From the NCBI GenBank assembly GCA_000230935.2, contig AGIQ01000003.1:1-64000 (forward strand): 64,000 nt of DNA, written 5' to 3'. Numbering within the stretch: the stretch's first letter is position 1; each line of letters starts with the position of its first letter. The notes beneath the pieces were generated by a model. The model saw only the letters and a program-made list of their open reading frames with translations, was not told the DNA's origin and did no database searches. The DNA is from Mycolicibacterium rhodesiae JS60. Lineage in GTDB: Bacteria > Actinomycetota > Actinomycetes > Mycobacteriales > Mycobacteriaceae. The position numbers were made by a program, and so were the translations under genes. Positions 1 to 8,895 of the stretch are shown here, one piece after another.

Positions 1-3000
1 CGCAGCTGGGCGGGGTCGAGGTGGTCGGCGTCGTCGATGACGAGTAGGTGGCCTGGTGGAATGGTCCACTGCCCGTTGTCGATTCGGGCCCGGGTGGTGG
101 CCGGGTCGGTGGATCGTTCGGCGTAGCGGTGGTGTTCGGCGAACGCGGTGGCGGTTGCGGTGGCCGGCATCGCCAGCACATGCCTGCCCTTGCCGGTCGC
201 GGCCGCGCTGATCGCGGCCAGGGCGCGGTGTTTGTCGGCGTCGGGGCCCAGGGTCAGGACGTGCACCGACTGCATGCTGGCGGTGATCGTCTCCACGACA
301 GCGCGGGCCGGTCCGTCCAACTCCTCCCAGGTCCGGTCCCCGGCCGGGGGCGGGTACACCGTGGCCGGGGACCGCGACCCCGCCGCCTCCACGAAATCCA
401 CCTCAACACGCAACACCATCAGATCGCGCTCGGTGGTCACCGTCGCCCAGCGGGCCTGCTCGCGCTCGCGCGCGGGATTTTCGGCGAAGGTCCGGGCAGT
501 GCGCGCCTCGGCGCGGCTGAGTTGGTTGTCCAGCTCGCGCGCTTCGGCGCGGGCGGTGTTGAGGGCGGCGATGTCGGCGTGCACGGCCACCGCCCGGCGG
601 GCTTCGATGTCCTCGGCGGTCACGACGCGATCGGGCCCACCGGCCAGCGCGTGCAGACGTGCGGTGGCGGCGTCACGTTCGGCGCGGGCACGCATGACCG
701 CCACACCAAGGTCGGCTGCGTCGGCGGCCAGGTCGCCGCGACGTTCGCGGTAGGCCTGGGCGAGGTTGGGGTCGTTTTCGCTCTCGGCCCGGGTGATGAG
801 CTTTTCCAGCTGGGTCATGCGGTTCTGCTGGCCCTCGTAGGCGGCTTCGGCGGCCACCCAATCGGCGTGGGCGTGCGCCAGATTGTGCTGGGCGGCCCGC
901 TGCTCGACGTGGCGGCGGTGCAGCGCAATGAGTTCGGCAGCGGCGGCCTGTTCGGCCGGCCCACCGCGGGCGGAGAGCACCGCGTCGGCCAGCGCCCGAA
1001 GGCGCGCCTTGGCATCGACACTGCGAGCCCGCAGCTCGGTGATGTCAATGTCGAGATTCGGGGTGATCGCCGGGCGTTCGGTGAGCAGGGAGTAGAAGTC
1101 GAGGTCACCGAGGCTGTCGTCGTACTCAGAGACATAACCGAACTCGTCGTCGTAACCGGGATCGCCGCGATCGCCGAGGCCGGCCGGATGGGCGGGCGCC
1201 TCGCGCAGCGGGTCCCCGAGCCCGTCGGCGGGGTGGGGGATGTCGGTGTCGATGTCGGCGGCGTAGTGGGTGAGCAGCTCGACGCGGTAGGTCAGCACGC
1301 GGGCGTATTCGTCGGGGCGGATCGGGTCGTCGTGCAGCGCGTCGAGCAGGTATTCGGCGGCGGCGGCGAGCAGGTCGGCCGGCGGCCAGTCTGAGGCATT
1401 GACCGCGGCGACCAGCGCGGGCCAGGCAGGGTCGCCGGTGATGGTTTCCGCGGCCGTGCTGCCCAAGATGCGGTGCAGCTCGGCGGTCCAGGGCGGGCGT
1501 AGCCGCTCGTTGGCGGTGTCGAGCATCGCCGGGGCCAGCGTGCCGGCCAGCCGCCACCACAACGCGGCGGCGGGCAGCTCGTCGGGCAATGCCCCATGGC
1601 GGGCCATCGCCTCCTCGACGAGCGCGGTCACGTCGGCGCCGGCGCGGGCGGCCTGATCGAGATGGGTGGACAGCCGGGGCCAGAACGGGTCGGCGGTGAT
1701 GTTCGGGTCGACGTTGTCGGCCAGGGTGCGCCACCGGGTGGCGCCCTGTCCACCGCTGATCAGCGCGGTGTCGAGGCGCTGGTGCAGCAGGGCCTGGAAG
1801 GACGCGGAGCGGTTGGCGTGCTGGGTGGGTCCGGTGATGCGGGTGTCGGCCGGGTCGACGTCGTGGGCGGCGCGGAACACCGCGATTTCGGCGAGCAGTC
1901 CGGGTCGCTGTCCAGCCAGCGGGCGCGCCCACACCGGGGCGGTGGCCGAGGTCCAGGCGCGGGCCTGTTCGCGGATCTGTTCGGCGACCTCGTCGACGAG
2001 CTGGGCGCGCGCGGCGAGGTAGCGCGCCCATGCCGAGTCATCCTGCAGGACGGTGGGAATCGAGGGCAGCCAGCGCAGTGGCCCGACGATATCGAGAGCG
2101 CTGTCAACGGGGGTGGGCAGGCGCCAATCGAGCACCGCGGCGGGGTCGCTGGCGTTACCCAGCGGGCGTTGCGCGGCGTGTGCCAGCGCCTGCTGGGGGT
2201 CGTGGCCGTCGAGGGCCAGCAGGGCCAGGTTGCGCCGCAGTACCGGCCATGCTTCGGCGCTGGTGAGTTCGGGACGCAAGGCGGTGGCGGCGGCGTCGAT
2301 ACGGGCCATGGTGTCGGTGCCGGCGAGCTGCTCGGCGGCACTGGACAGCGCGTCGGTGTACATGTCGGCGGCGCGGGCCAGGCGGGTGAACGGATCGCGC
2401 TCGGCGCGCTGCACGCCGTGCGCGGAGACCTGTGCGCCGTCGCGGCGCAGGATGCCCGAAAGGATGTCCACCGCGGTCGGGGGGTGGGTGGCTTTGGGGG
2501 TGAGGATGGCGTGCGGGTCGGCCTCGCTGGTGGAGAAATAGATGTGGTTTTCGGCCTTGCCGCGGGTGAGCGCAACGTAGAGCTGTTGGCGCGTCATCGC
2601 GTCGGTGCCGACGACGTGGCATTCGTGCCGCGCAGTCCATCCTTGGGCGCCGTTGATGGTGCGCGCATAGCCCAACGTGGTGTTGGTGGCCACATAGCGG
2701 GCGGGCAGCCGAATGACGGATTCGGTGTCGTCCCCGGTGAGCCGGGACACCGAGATCCTGCCTCGGTCGTCGATGTCTTTGATGATCCAGAGCTGACCGT
2801 TTTTGACCCAGCCACCGCTGGGCAGGCGCAGCCAACGGGCGTTGTCGCGGGTCAAGATGCGGTCCCCGACACTGGCGGTCAACCCGTCGGAGAGGGTGAC
2901 GGTGCGGGTGTTGTCCGGGTGCGGTTCGCGGCGCAGCCGGTCCAGGCGGGCACGTTCGTTGAGTTCGGCGACCATCGGGTTGGTGGGCGCGATCAGCAGC

Positions 3001-5465
3001 GCGTCGCGGCCCACGGTGACCGCGTCCGACCATGCCTGATACGCCATGTCGGCGGCGGCCCGCTCAGCCCCGACATGGACCCGGCCGTGGTCGATGTAGA
3101 AGGCGATGCCGGTGGGGTCGCCGTCGCGCAGCGCGAGGCTTGCCGCACCTTCGGCGGCTCCGATGACGGGGTCGGTGAAGCGCACGACGTCCGACAGCGT
3201 CAGCGCCCCGTGTTCGGCCACGATCTCGCGCAGCACACCGCCTGCGGACACCGAGGCGAGCTGCTTGTCGTCACCGATTCCACGCACGCTGGCCCCGGTG
3301 GCGTTGGCGATGGTGGTGATGGCATCCAGGCCTGCGGTGGAGGCCATACCGACCTCGTCGACGATGATCAGCGTCTGCGGTCCGATGCTGTCGAACCACG
3401 CGCGCGCTGGGTCATCAGCGGCCGGCGGGGGCCCGTCTCCGAGGCCGGCTAGGTGCATCAGTTTGTCGATGGTGTCGGTCGGTGCGCCCAGGTCGGCGGC
3501 CAGGATCTCTGCCGCTGATGCGCTCGGCGCGAGGCCGATGACGTTGCCGCCGCTGTTGATCCACGCGGCGGCCAGCGGGGCCATGGAGGTGGTCTTGCCG
3601 GTGCCGGCGGGGGCGATCGCGAACTGCATGCGGGCACCGGAGGTGGCCATCTCGCGCAGCAGGGTTTGTTGTCCGTCGTTGAGTTCGACGCCGTGCTGGG
3701 CGTGGGCTTCCAGCAGGGCCAAGCCAATGCTGTCGTCGTCGACGACGTGGCCGCCGAACTGCCGTGCGGTGTGCAGGATTCGGCGCTCGGCGGCCAGGAT
3801 CTCGGCGCTGGTGTAGACGGTGGTGTCGTGGCGGGTGTAGACGCTGGCGCCATCGCGGCGGCGCAGCACGTCGGGCTCGTTCATCTCGGTGTCGGCAGCA
3901 CTCGTCAACGCAATGCTGTGGGTGCCCAGCGCGGCATCAATGATGCGTTCCGCCACCTGTGGCGCATCGTGGCAGTCGGTGTAGCGCAGTACCCGTGACA
4001 CCTCGGCGCGAACGTGGTTGATCTGCCATGTCGAGCGTGACGCGGAGACCGTGGTGATGACCGTGGCGGCCTGCTCGGCGACCCACTGCTCGGTGACGGT
4101 CACGCGTTCGCGCGGGGCCCGCCCGGAGGTCAGGGCCGCGACCATGGCGTCGAGCTGGCGGTGGCCTCCCAGAGCCTCGATGGCCTCGGTCCGCCACTGG
4201 TGGCGCTGCTCTGCCAACGACCGTGGTTCGTGCTTGGCGGCCCGGGTTTCCAGCGTGGCTTGCTGCGAGAGGGCCAGCATCTCCACCGAGCTGGGCTCAC
4301 GTCCGTGGACCTGTTGGAAGTCCTTGGCGAGCTGCCCGACGCGGTGCTCGATGGCCGCCCGCCGCGACGACCACACCTCGATCAGTTCCGGTGACATGCC
4401 GACGATTTCGCGGACCGGCCGCTTTCCCGGTTCGGGGGTGTCGTTGGCGAAGCTGACCCCGAGTTCGGCGATCAGATTGGCCTCGCACAACGTGTTGTAC
4501 AACTCCGAGGCCGACACCTTGGCTTTGTAGAGAGGCTGGCCGTCCAGGGCCAGCCAGCGGGGGATGCCGTCGGGGCCGATCGCGCACACTTTGTTGCTCA
4601 CCGCGACGTGGGTGTGCAGGTTCGGGTCCCCCGCGCGGGAGTCGCGGTGATCGAACGCGGCGGCGACGAATCCGCTGGCGTCGACCTGGGCCACACCGTT
4701 GGTGCCCATGCGCGAGAAGCAGGCTTGGGATTCGAGGAACGCCAGGGTGTCGGCGACCGCTTTGTGGTGGCCGTCCTCGATGGTTTTCGCCAACTCCAAT
4801 GGTGCCAGCGCCCACAGCGCGGATACCGATTTGACGGGGGTGAACGTGAGGTCGTAGCCAGCCACGGCGGTGGTGTCCAGGCGCGAGAGGCGGGCGATGA
4901 ACCCGGTGAGTTCCCGGTCGTCGAGGTGGGCGCGACCGTAACGCTCGGTGAACATCTCCGCAGCCACAGTGGTGCGGAGTTCGGCGCGCACTTCGGGATC
5001 CAAGGGGGCGTTGGTGGCGCGGCCGATGGTGTCGTTGTAACTGCTGTAGGCGCCGCGCAGGCGGTGGGTGAAGTCGTTCTCGTTGGCGCCCAATCGGAAT
5101 GGGCGTCCGAGTTTGGCGGCGGCGTGCGCGCCGTCGACCCACACACCGATGCCGGTGAGGTGTTCGGTGATCTTGGTGGCGTTGGGGTGCAGGCCTTCAC
5201 CGAAGAGTGCCTTCATCTGTTCTTCGGTGACTTCGGAGCCCTCGGGCACCCCCCAGAGTTGTTCGACGAGGGGGTTGTCGGGGTCGCGGCTGACCGGCCG
5301 CCCGAGTGCGGTCAGGCCGCTGCCGACCCAGCGGCCGGGGGTCTCGCCCTTGGAGGAGTAATAGTCACCAAGGCTGGCGCGGCCCAGGTCGGTGCCATCG
5401 GCGACGGCGACCTGCCGGAGCAGGTAGGTGTACCCGTCTCCGGCGGTTAATTTGTGTAGGCCCAT
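1..5465 (-). CDS. MobF-family conjugative relaxase-helicase (TraA/TrwC-like), 3' end outside window
   Basis: The relaxase nicks oriT, stays covalently bound to the transferred strand and unwinds it. The frame is open from the ATG at 5465 to the window edge, over 1,820 codons. The N-terminus reads MGLHKLTAGDGYTYLLRQ, typical of TrwC relaxase domains. A Tyr pair (Y35-Y36, DYYSSKGETPGRW) supplies the nicking tyrosines, and H273, H284 and H286 (NLHTHVAVSNK) form the metal-binding three-His motif. A RecD-like Walker A (PAGTGKTT, K624) begins the helicase part. A Walker-B-like VIDDADHLDP near residue 1808 suggests a second ATPase-like module close to the edge. Long open frames on the opposite strand here are shadows produced by high GC. 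Transfer genes, if any, would lie left of the window. The family call is firm; the total length is unknown. Confidence 0.95.
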   Translation of the reverse strand, partial: MGLHKLTAGDGYTYLLRQVAVADGTDLGRASLGDYYSSKGETPGRWVGSGLTALGRPVSRDPDNPLVEQLWGVPEGSEVTEEQMKALFGEGLHPNATKITEHLTGIGVWVDGAHAAAKLGRPFRLGANENDFTHRLRGAYSSYNDTIGRATNAPLDPEVRAELRTTVAAEMFTERYGRAHLDDRELTGFIARLSRLDTTAVAGYDLTFTPVKSVSALWALAPLELAKTIEDGHHKAVADTLAFLESQACFSRMGTNGVAQVDASGFVAAAFDHRDSRAGDPNLHTHVAVSNKVCAIGPDGIPRWLALDGQPLYKAKVSASELYNTLCEANLIAELGVSFANDTPEPGKRPVREIVGMSPELIEVWSSRRAAIEHRVGQLAKDFQQVHGREPSSVEMLALSQQATLETRAAKHEPRSLAEQRHQWRTEAIEALGGHRQLDAMVAALTSGRAPRERVTVTEQWVAEQAATVITTVSASRSTWQINHVRAEVSRVLRYTDCHDAPQVAERIIDAALGTHSIALTSAADTEMNEPDVLRRRDGASVYTRHDTTVYTSAEILAAERRILHTARQFGGHVVDDDSIGLALLEAHAQHGVELNDGQQTLLREMATSGARMQFAIAPAGTGKTTSMAPLAAAWINSGGNVIGLAPSASAAEILAADLGAPTDTIDKLMHLAGLGDGPPPAADDPARAWFDSIGPQTLIIVDEVGMASTAGLDAITTIANATGASVRGIGDDKQLASVSAGGVLREIVAEHGALTLSDVVRFTDPVIGAAEGAASLALRDGDPTGIAFYIDHGRVHVGAERAAADMAYQAWSDAVTVGRDALLIAPTNPMVAELNERARLDRLRREPHPDNTRTVTLSDGLTASVGDRILTRDNARWLRLPSGGWVKNGQLWIIKDIDDRGRISVSRLTGDDTESVIRLPARYVATNTTLGYARTINGAQGWTARHECHVVGTDAMTRQQLYVALTRGKAENHIYFSTSEADPHAILTPKATHPPTAVDILSGILRRDGAQVSAHGVQRAERDPFTRLARAADMYTDALSSAAEQLAGTDTMARIDAAATALRPELTSAEAWPVLRRNLALLALDGHDPQQALAHAAQRPLGNASDPAAVLDWRLPTPVDSALDIVGPLRWLPSIPTVLQDDSAWARYLAARAQLVDEVAEQIREQARAWTSATAPVWARPLAGQRPGLLAEIAVFRAAHDVDPADTRITGPTQHANRSASFQALLHQRLDTALISGGQGATRWRTLADNVDPNITADPFWPRLSTHLDQAARAGADVTALVEEAMARHGALPDELPAAALWWRLAGTLAPAMLDTANERLRPPWTAELHRILGSTAAETITGDPAWPALVAAVNASDWPPADLLAAAAEYLLDALHDDPIRPDEYARVLTYRVELLTHYAADIDTDIPHPADGLGDPLREAPAHPAGLGDRGDPGYDDEFGYVSEYDDSLGDLDFYSLLTERPAITPNLDIDITELRARSVDAKARLRALADAVLSARGGPAEQAAAAELIALHRRHVEQRAAQHNLAHAHADWVAAEAAYEGQQNRMTQLEKLITRAESENDPNLAQAYRERRGDLAADAADLGVAVMRARAERDAATARLHALAGGPDRVVTAEDIEARRAVAVHADIAALNTARAEARELDNQLSRAEARTARTFAENPAREREQARWATVTTERDLMVLRVEVDFVEAAGSRSPATVYPPPAGDRTWEELDGPARAVVETITASMQSVHVLTLGPDADKHRALAAISAAATGKGRHVLAMPATATATAFAEHHRYAERSTDPATTRARIDNGQWTIPPGHLLVIDDADHLDPAQL

Positions 5466-5487
5466 CACCGCGCGATCACCCCGAAAA

Positions 5488-5548
5488 CGCTAGGGCGCGA
5501 TAACCGCTAGAACACCGCCCCAAAATTCTGCACTCGGTGCCGTTATCG
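5488..5548. other. Candidate oriT upstream of the relaxase gene
   Basis: This intergenic DNA lies between the leftward relaxase and the rightward accessory gene. It holds nested inverted repeats: outer arms CGATAAC (5498-5504) and GTTATCG (5542-5548), and inner arms CACCG (5513-5517) and CGGTG (5535-5539). A direct repeat CGCTAG occurs at 5488-5493 and 5505-5510. oriT sites of MobF elements usually lie next to the relaxase gene and carry inverted repeats beside the nic site. The nic position cannot be read from sequence alone, so this is an inference from position and structure. Confidence 0.45.
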
Positions 5549-5750
5549 TTTCGTGACCTGAATGCACTAGGTGTGATGGGCTGAAAAGGGCGACCGGAGG
5601 TCGCAGGTGAGGGCGGGGCGGGTGGTGCCTGAGGCGGTCGGTGGTAGCCGATGTTGGTGGGGGCGTGGGGATGTGGGCGAAAGCGGCGGTATGTGAGTGG
5701 TGTCGTTGGGGCGGTGCTGTAGGGGTGGTGGCGGTTTTAGGTTGAGCGCC

Positions 5751-6254
5751 ATGGCGAACAAAGTGTCGAAATCGAAGTCAGCGGTGCGGGCCGCCCGCGA
5801 AGCGGTGAAGGCCTCGCAGAAGGAAGTGCTCGAACGGGCCGCGCGCAATGCCGAGGACCTGGCGGTGTTCTTCTCCAGTCGGGAACGGCTCGACGCGGTG
5901 GATGAGTGGCTGGAAGCCAAGACCGCCGGCCTCAAAAGGCAGGCCGAGGGCAAGCGCGCCGAGCATCGCCGGACGGCCGGTCTAGCGGTCGTCGCGTTGC
6001 GCGATCGCGGAGAAACGCTGCGCGACATCACCCGACTGACGGGGGTGAGCGAGAAGGCGCTGCGCGAGTTGATCCGGTTCGCCGAGCAGAGCGCCACGGC
6101 CTCGCCGGGTGAGGCGGTCGGTGACGGCGGTGCAGCGGTGATCGGGGTCGGCGCCGAAGGTGCCGACCGGGAACCGACGGCCGCTGCGGCTGCCGGTCTC
6201 CCGCCGGTGGCGTCGGTCGGCGAGCCCACCGCGGCGTGGTCGGCGACGGGTTAG
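5751..6254 (+). CDS. Small basic helix-turn-helix protein, putative relaxosome accessory factor
   Basis: This 167-residue protein is transcribed divergently from the relaxase across the candidate oriT. The start is the ATG giving MANKVSKSKS, preferred over an upstream GTG because the reading frame becomes lysine-rich and protein-like only from there. Residues 12-75 are charged and probably helical or coiled. Residues 82-112 (ALRDRGETLRDITRLTGVSE) look like a helix-turn-helix. The last 55 residues are a low-complexity Gly/Ala/Pro tail. Its place next to oriT suggests binding there or control of relaxase expression, by analogy with TrwA or MobC-type helpers. No specific family was recognised. 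Confidence 0.7.
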   Translation: MANKVSKSKSAVRAAREAVKASQKEVLERAARNAEDLAVFFSSRERLDAVDEWLEAKTAGLKRQAEGKRAEHRRTAGLAVVALRDRGETLRDITRLTGVSEKALRELIRFAEQSATASPGEAVGDGGAAVIGVGAEGADREPTAAAAAGLPPVASVGEPTAAWSATG

Positions 6255-6266
6255 CGTGTCATCACG

Positions 6267-6803
6267 GTGAGCAGAGGTCGGCGACGGTCGGAACCACTAC
6301 AGCTGGTGGTGGACCCGGTTCGTGATGCCGACGAGATCGCCCGGTTCGACCGCGCCGTGGTGCGCGGTCCGACGGCCGAGGACTGTTGGCTTTTCACCGG
6401 CGCCATCGGTGGTGACGGGTACGGCCGATTCTGGGTTCGCCGCGACGGTCGCCGGATCATGCTGCGCTCCAACCGGTATGCGCTCGCGCTAGCCCGCAGG
6501 GGCGCGCCGCTGGAGCCGTGGGAGCGGTCCTTGCATGGCTGCGATGTGCCGCTGTGTGTGCGGCCGAGCGTCGCCGACGAGCTGGGCCGCCCCCGGCACG
6601 TGTACGCGGGTACCCAGAGGGACAACATGGAGCAGATGGGCCGGTCCGGTCGCGGCGGGGGCCGGGTGGCGGTGCGCCGCGGCAACGCCGGCCTGCTGGC
6701 GCGGCGTGAACGGTCGCTCGCGCTGCGGGAAGCCGTGCGTGATGGTTGGGACGCGCAAGCGGTCGCCGATGCGTTGGCTGGGGCCCATCCGACGCTGTGG
6801 TGA
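6267..6803 (+). CDS. HNH-type endonuclease-like protein
   Basis: This 178-residue protein has the layout of phage and plasmid HNH proteins: CW (40-41), GYGRFWV (51-57), HGCDVPLCVRP (90-100), HVYAGTQRDN (111-120) and a basic tail. The Cys/His residues around 90-111 match the ββα-metal fold in which such proteins bind Zn and cut DNA. It starts with GTG 12 bases after the preceding gene and is probably co-transcribed with it. The residue normally seen as the general-base His of an intact HNH site is not obvious, so activity is uncertain. The gene ends where the oppositely oriented leading-region genes begin. Confidence 0.7.
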   Translation: MSRGRRRSEPLQLVVDPVRDADEIARFDRAVVRGPTAEDCWLFTGAIGGDGYGRFWVRRDGRRIMLRSNRYALALARRGAPLEPWERSLHGCDVPLCVRPSVADELGRPRHVYAGTQRDNMEQMGRSGRGGGRVAVRRGNAGLLARRERSLALREAVRDGWDAQAVADALAGAHPTLW

Positions 6804-6904
6804 ACGCGGCGGTGCCGGCGCACGCCAGTGGCAGGGATGTGATCCCGCGCTGCGCGGCCGGCACCGAGTGGGTACCGGACGCGCGGGCGGCGTGGGGGCC
6901 GGTG

Positions 6905-7357
6905 TTATCCGGCGGCGTAGGCGGCGTGTTCGAAGCGCGCGATGAGGCTCAGTGCGGTGTCTAGGTCGCTGTCGGTGAGGGTGGTGGTGTCGGCGTCGAC
7001 GGTGAGCTGCCAGGTGTCGGCTCCGACGGTGGCGGCCAGGACGTAGGTGTGGCGGCCGTGGGCGGCGAAGGTGTGGTCGGTCCGGCCGGCGAACATCAGT
7101 CCGGCGGCGCGGAAAGCGATGATGCGAGTGGCGGTCTGATCGGTGTCGGCGGTGGTGGTCGCTTCGACGGCGGCCAGGACGCGATCGTTGTCGGCTGCCC
7201 AGAGGACGATCTGGCGGCTGCTTTCGGCGGTGGCGACGAGCTGCAGTGCGCCGTAGGCGTGGTCGTCGACGATGTGTGTTCCGTGCGGTGCGTGGCCGAC
7301 GAGGTCGGCCGCGTCCGACAGGAGGGCGGCGGCGAAATCGAAGTTGTTCTCGGTCAT
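6905..7357 (-). CDS. Hypothetical protein, first leader-controlled gene next to oriT
   Basis: This 150-residue acidic protein was not recognised. It starts at the ATG giving MTENNFDFAAAL, behind a good GGAGAA ribosome site in the conserved leader. The longer upstream open frame is leader sequence and is not taken as coding. The product has no membrane segment or signal peptide. It is rich in Thr and Asp with alternating hydrophobic strands (TYVLAATVGADTWQLTVDAD), suggesting a compact alpha/beta fold. Being the gene closest to oriT that points toward it, it would enter a recipient early. Small acidic proteins in such positions are often anti-defence factors in other plasmids; that role is only inferred. 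Confidence 0.7.
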   Translation of the reverse strand: MTENNFDFAAALLSDAADLVGHAPHGTHIVDDHAYGALQLVATAESSRQIVLWAADNDRVLAAVEATTTADTDQTATRIIAFRAAGLMFAGRTDHTFAAHGRHTYVLAATVGADTWQLTVDADTTTLTDSDLDTALSLIARFEHAAYAAG

Positions 7358-7605
7358 CGTTGTTCTCCGTTTCAGAAGGTGTTGAGTGCGCCGGTTAGCG
7401 CTGGGGTGCGGGGGAATCGGCTGAGGGTGGGCCGTCAAGGGCGGAGAGTCCGGTGGTGGTGCCGGCGGATGTGTGGCCCGCGAGCGGCAGCGAGCTGATG
7501 GGGCCGCACATGTCCTCCGCCGCCGGCACCAGCACCGGGCGTCCCTGGACGGGTCGGGCCCCCGGCCGATTACGCTGCGACCCCTGCTAACGGCAATAGG
7601 TGAGT
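7358..7605 (-). promoter_or_regulatory. Structured leader, copy A
   Basis: This is one of four related leaders (A-D). Reading toward the gene, it ends in a conserved 5' UTR with GCGCTAACCGGCGCACTC and a GGAGAA ribosome site. The core forms a long hairpin: outer arms 7432-7441 with 7543-7552 (9 of 10 pairs), middle arms 7458-7468 with 7520-7530 (11 of 11) and apical arms 7469-7479 with 7501-7511 (one wobble). A conserved far end (GATTACGCTGCG, 7568-7579) follows. It may act as a double-stranded promoter, a folded single-strand promoter or an RNA leader. Confidence 0.8.
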
Positions 7606-7719
7606 GGCGCCAGTGAGCCCGCCCGGAGGGTGGGCTGTCCGTCGGTCGCACCTAGTGCGCCGACGTCTACGAGACCGGCGGCCGGAAGAAAAGGGGGGCC
7701 CGACCGACCACGGCCGAAG

Positions 7720-7757
7720 GTGAGCGTCCCGGCACGGGTGGGTACCGGAACGCTCAC
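7720..7757 (-). terminator. Stem-loop at the end of the 108-residue gene
   Basis: Arms GTGAGCGT (7720-7727) and ACGCTCAC (7750-7757) are perfect, with further CCGG pairing inside. The structure overlaps the stop codon of the gene ending at 7754. No U-tract follows directly; a CCCCCC-TTTT run lies about 25 bases on. It is probably a terminator or 3'-end stabiliser. Confidence 0.5.
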
Positions 7758-8080
7758 GATCGAGGTGTTGAGGTGGTCATGGTGTTGCCGCGGTAGACGT
7801 CGCCCTCGATGTAAGTGAGGAGGTCGCCGTTGGGGTCTGCGAGACACCAGTAGTAGGGGGCGTCGTAGCGGACGATCTTCCATGTGCGTACGGGCCTGTA
7901 CCAGTGCAGTTTGTCCAGGAGTTGGTTGTCGCCGCCTGATCCGGCGAAGAAGGCTTCTCCACTGGAGGGCTCGAAGTGTTCGTTGAGGATGGTGATGACG
8001 TCCTCAACCGTGTCGGCCTGGGCGCAGCGGTCCAGGGCTGCATCGACATTGGCCCAGAAGCCTTTTGGGTCAGTGGTCAT
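7754..8080 (-). CDS. Hypothetical protein behind leader B
   Basis: This 108-residue protein was not recognised. It begins MTTDPKGFWANVDAALDRC behind the conserved GGAGAACAACC leader sequence. The middle is amphipathic-helical (DTVEDVITILNEHF) and the C-terminal half is aromatic and strand-rich (YRPVRTWKIVRYDAPYYWCL). There is no signal peptide or membrane helix. It has its own leader and its own 3' stem-loop, so it forms a one-gene cassette. Its place in the leading region suggests early expression during transfer; no biochemical role can be assigned. Confidence 0.7.
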   Translation of the reverse strand: MTTDPKGFWANVDAALDRCAQADTVEDVITILNEHFEPSSGEAFFAGSGGDNQLLDKLHWYRPVRTWKIVRYDAPYYWCLADPNGDLLTYIEGDVYRGNTMTTSTPRS

Positions 8081-8325
8081 GGTTGTTCTCCGTTTCAGAA
8101 GGTGTTGAGTGCGCCGGTTAGCGCTGGTGTGGGTGCAATGGGGTGAGGGTGGGCTGTCCAGGGCGGAGAGTCCGGTGGTGGTGCCGGCGGATGTGTGGCC
8201 CGCGAGCGGCAGCGAGCTGATAGGGCCGCACATGTCCTCCGTCGCCGGCATCGGCGCCGGGCGTCCCTGGACAGGTCGGGCCCCCGGCCCATTACGCTGC
8301 GCACCCCTGCTGATTGCTCAAAGGT
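8081..8325 (-). promoter_or_regulatory. Structured leader, copy B
   Basis: This leader is closely similar to copy A over its whole length. Outer arms CTGTCCAGGG (8154-8163) and CCCTGGACAG (8265-8274) pair perfectly and differ from copy A by paired changes. Middle arms 8180-8190 with 8242-8252 keep pairing through G-T wobbles, and apical arms 8191-8201 with 8223-8233 are conserved. The far end again carries ATTACGCTGCG and AAAGGTGAGTGGCG. It drives the 108-residue gene. Confidence 0.8.
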
Positions 8326-8411
8326 GAGTGGCGGCAGTCAGTTCCGCCGTAGGCGGGACTCTGCGTCGGTCGCACGGGGTGCGCCGCGACTACGGGGCCG
8401 TTGGCCGGAAC

Positions 8412-8461
8412 AAAAAGGGGGCCTCGCCGACCACTCGGTGGTGAGTAGTCAACGAGGCCCC
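8412..8461 (-). terminator. Rho-independent terminator
   Basis: On the minus strand the stem GGGGCCTCG/CGAGGCCCC (8453-8461 with 8418-8426) is perfect and is followed within one base by five T. It sits 12 bases past the stop of the gene ending at 8473, closing the leader C operon. Confidence 0.85.
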
Positions 8462-8472
8462 ACGGTGGCGCG

Positions 8473-8796
8473 TTAGGACGGTGGCAAGGCGTCGAGGATC
8501 AGCTGTGCGAGTTCCTCGCCGTTGGGTAGCGGGAGTCCATCGGCAGCGGCGCGGATCGCGTCGCATTCGGCGGAATCGCAGGCGCATTCGGTGTTGGTGG
8601 CGCTCTCGTCGGATTGCGCGCTGTCGAGGGCGGCTCCGTCCACGGTGGCGGCGTCGACGATCCAGCTGGTGCGGTCATCGGAGAGTCGCAGGTATACCCG
8701 GACGGACTGCTCGATGTAGTGGGTGCCGTCGTTCGGCTCGTAGGAGTAGCGAGGGGTGTGTCCGTCGCGACGCTGGGTGGGCACGGGGTTGGTCAT
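8473..8796 (-). CDS. Hypothetical protein, second gene of leader C operon
   Basis: This 107-residue acidic protein starts at the ATG giving MTNPVPTQRRDGH with a GAGAGGA ribosome site. It carries ECACDSAECDAIRAAADG (about 71-88), with Cys in a CxCxxxxC arrangement that could bind a metal or a cluster. The N-terminal half is predicted beta-rich (HYIEQSVRVYLRLSDDRTSW). The C-terminus is a short helix (GEELAQLILDALPPS). It lies 99 bases after the DUF4192 gene with a strong hairpin between, and ends at a classical terminator. No family was recognised. Confidence 0.7.
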   Translation of the reverse strand: MTNPVPTQRRDGHTPRYSYEPNDGTHYIEQSVRVYLRLSDDRTSWIVDAATVDGAALDSAQSDESATNTECACDSAECDAIRAAADGLPLPNGEELAQLILDALPPS

Positions 8797-8838
8797 GATG
8801 TGTGGTCCTCTCTGGACGGGGGTGGTGGGTGAATGGGT

Positions 8839-8874
8839 GTGGCCGGCCACCTCGGGTGTGAGGCGGCCGGCCAC
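8839..8874 (-). other. Intercistronic hairpin, type 1 copy
   Basis: Perfect arms GTGGCCGGCC (8839-8848) and GGCCGGCCAC (8865-8874) lie between the DUF4192 gene and the 107-residue gene. A similar hairpin with a related loop (ACCT then GGGTG) sits between the two genes of the leader D operon. It may be a processing site, stabiliser or attenuator tuning the second gene. Confidence 0.6.
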
Positions 8875-8895
8875 GTGTTGGGTTGCGCGGACTGG

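Noticed and set aside
48..3452. Long plus-strand open frames opposite the relaxase gene
   Set aside because: They are shadows of the high-GC minus-strand gene, with repetitive Gly/Val/Arg composition and no domain. The minus frame carries all relaxase and helicase motifs.
7358..8251. N-terminal extensions of small genes into the leaders (sharing ANRRTQHLLKR)
   Set aside because: The shared peptide only reflects the DNA repeat. Good ribosome sites sit at the downstream ATGs, and copy D does not stay open over the same length.
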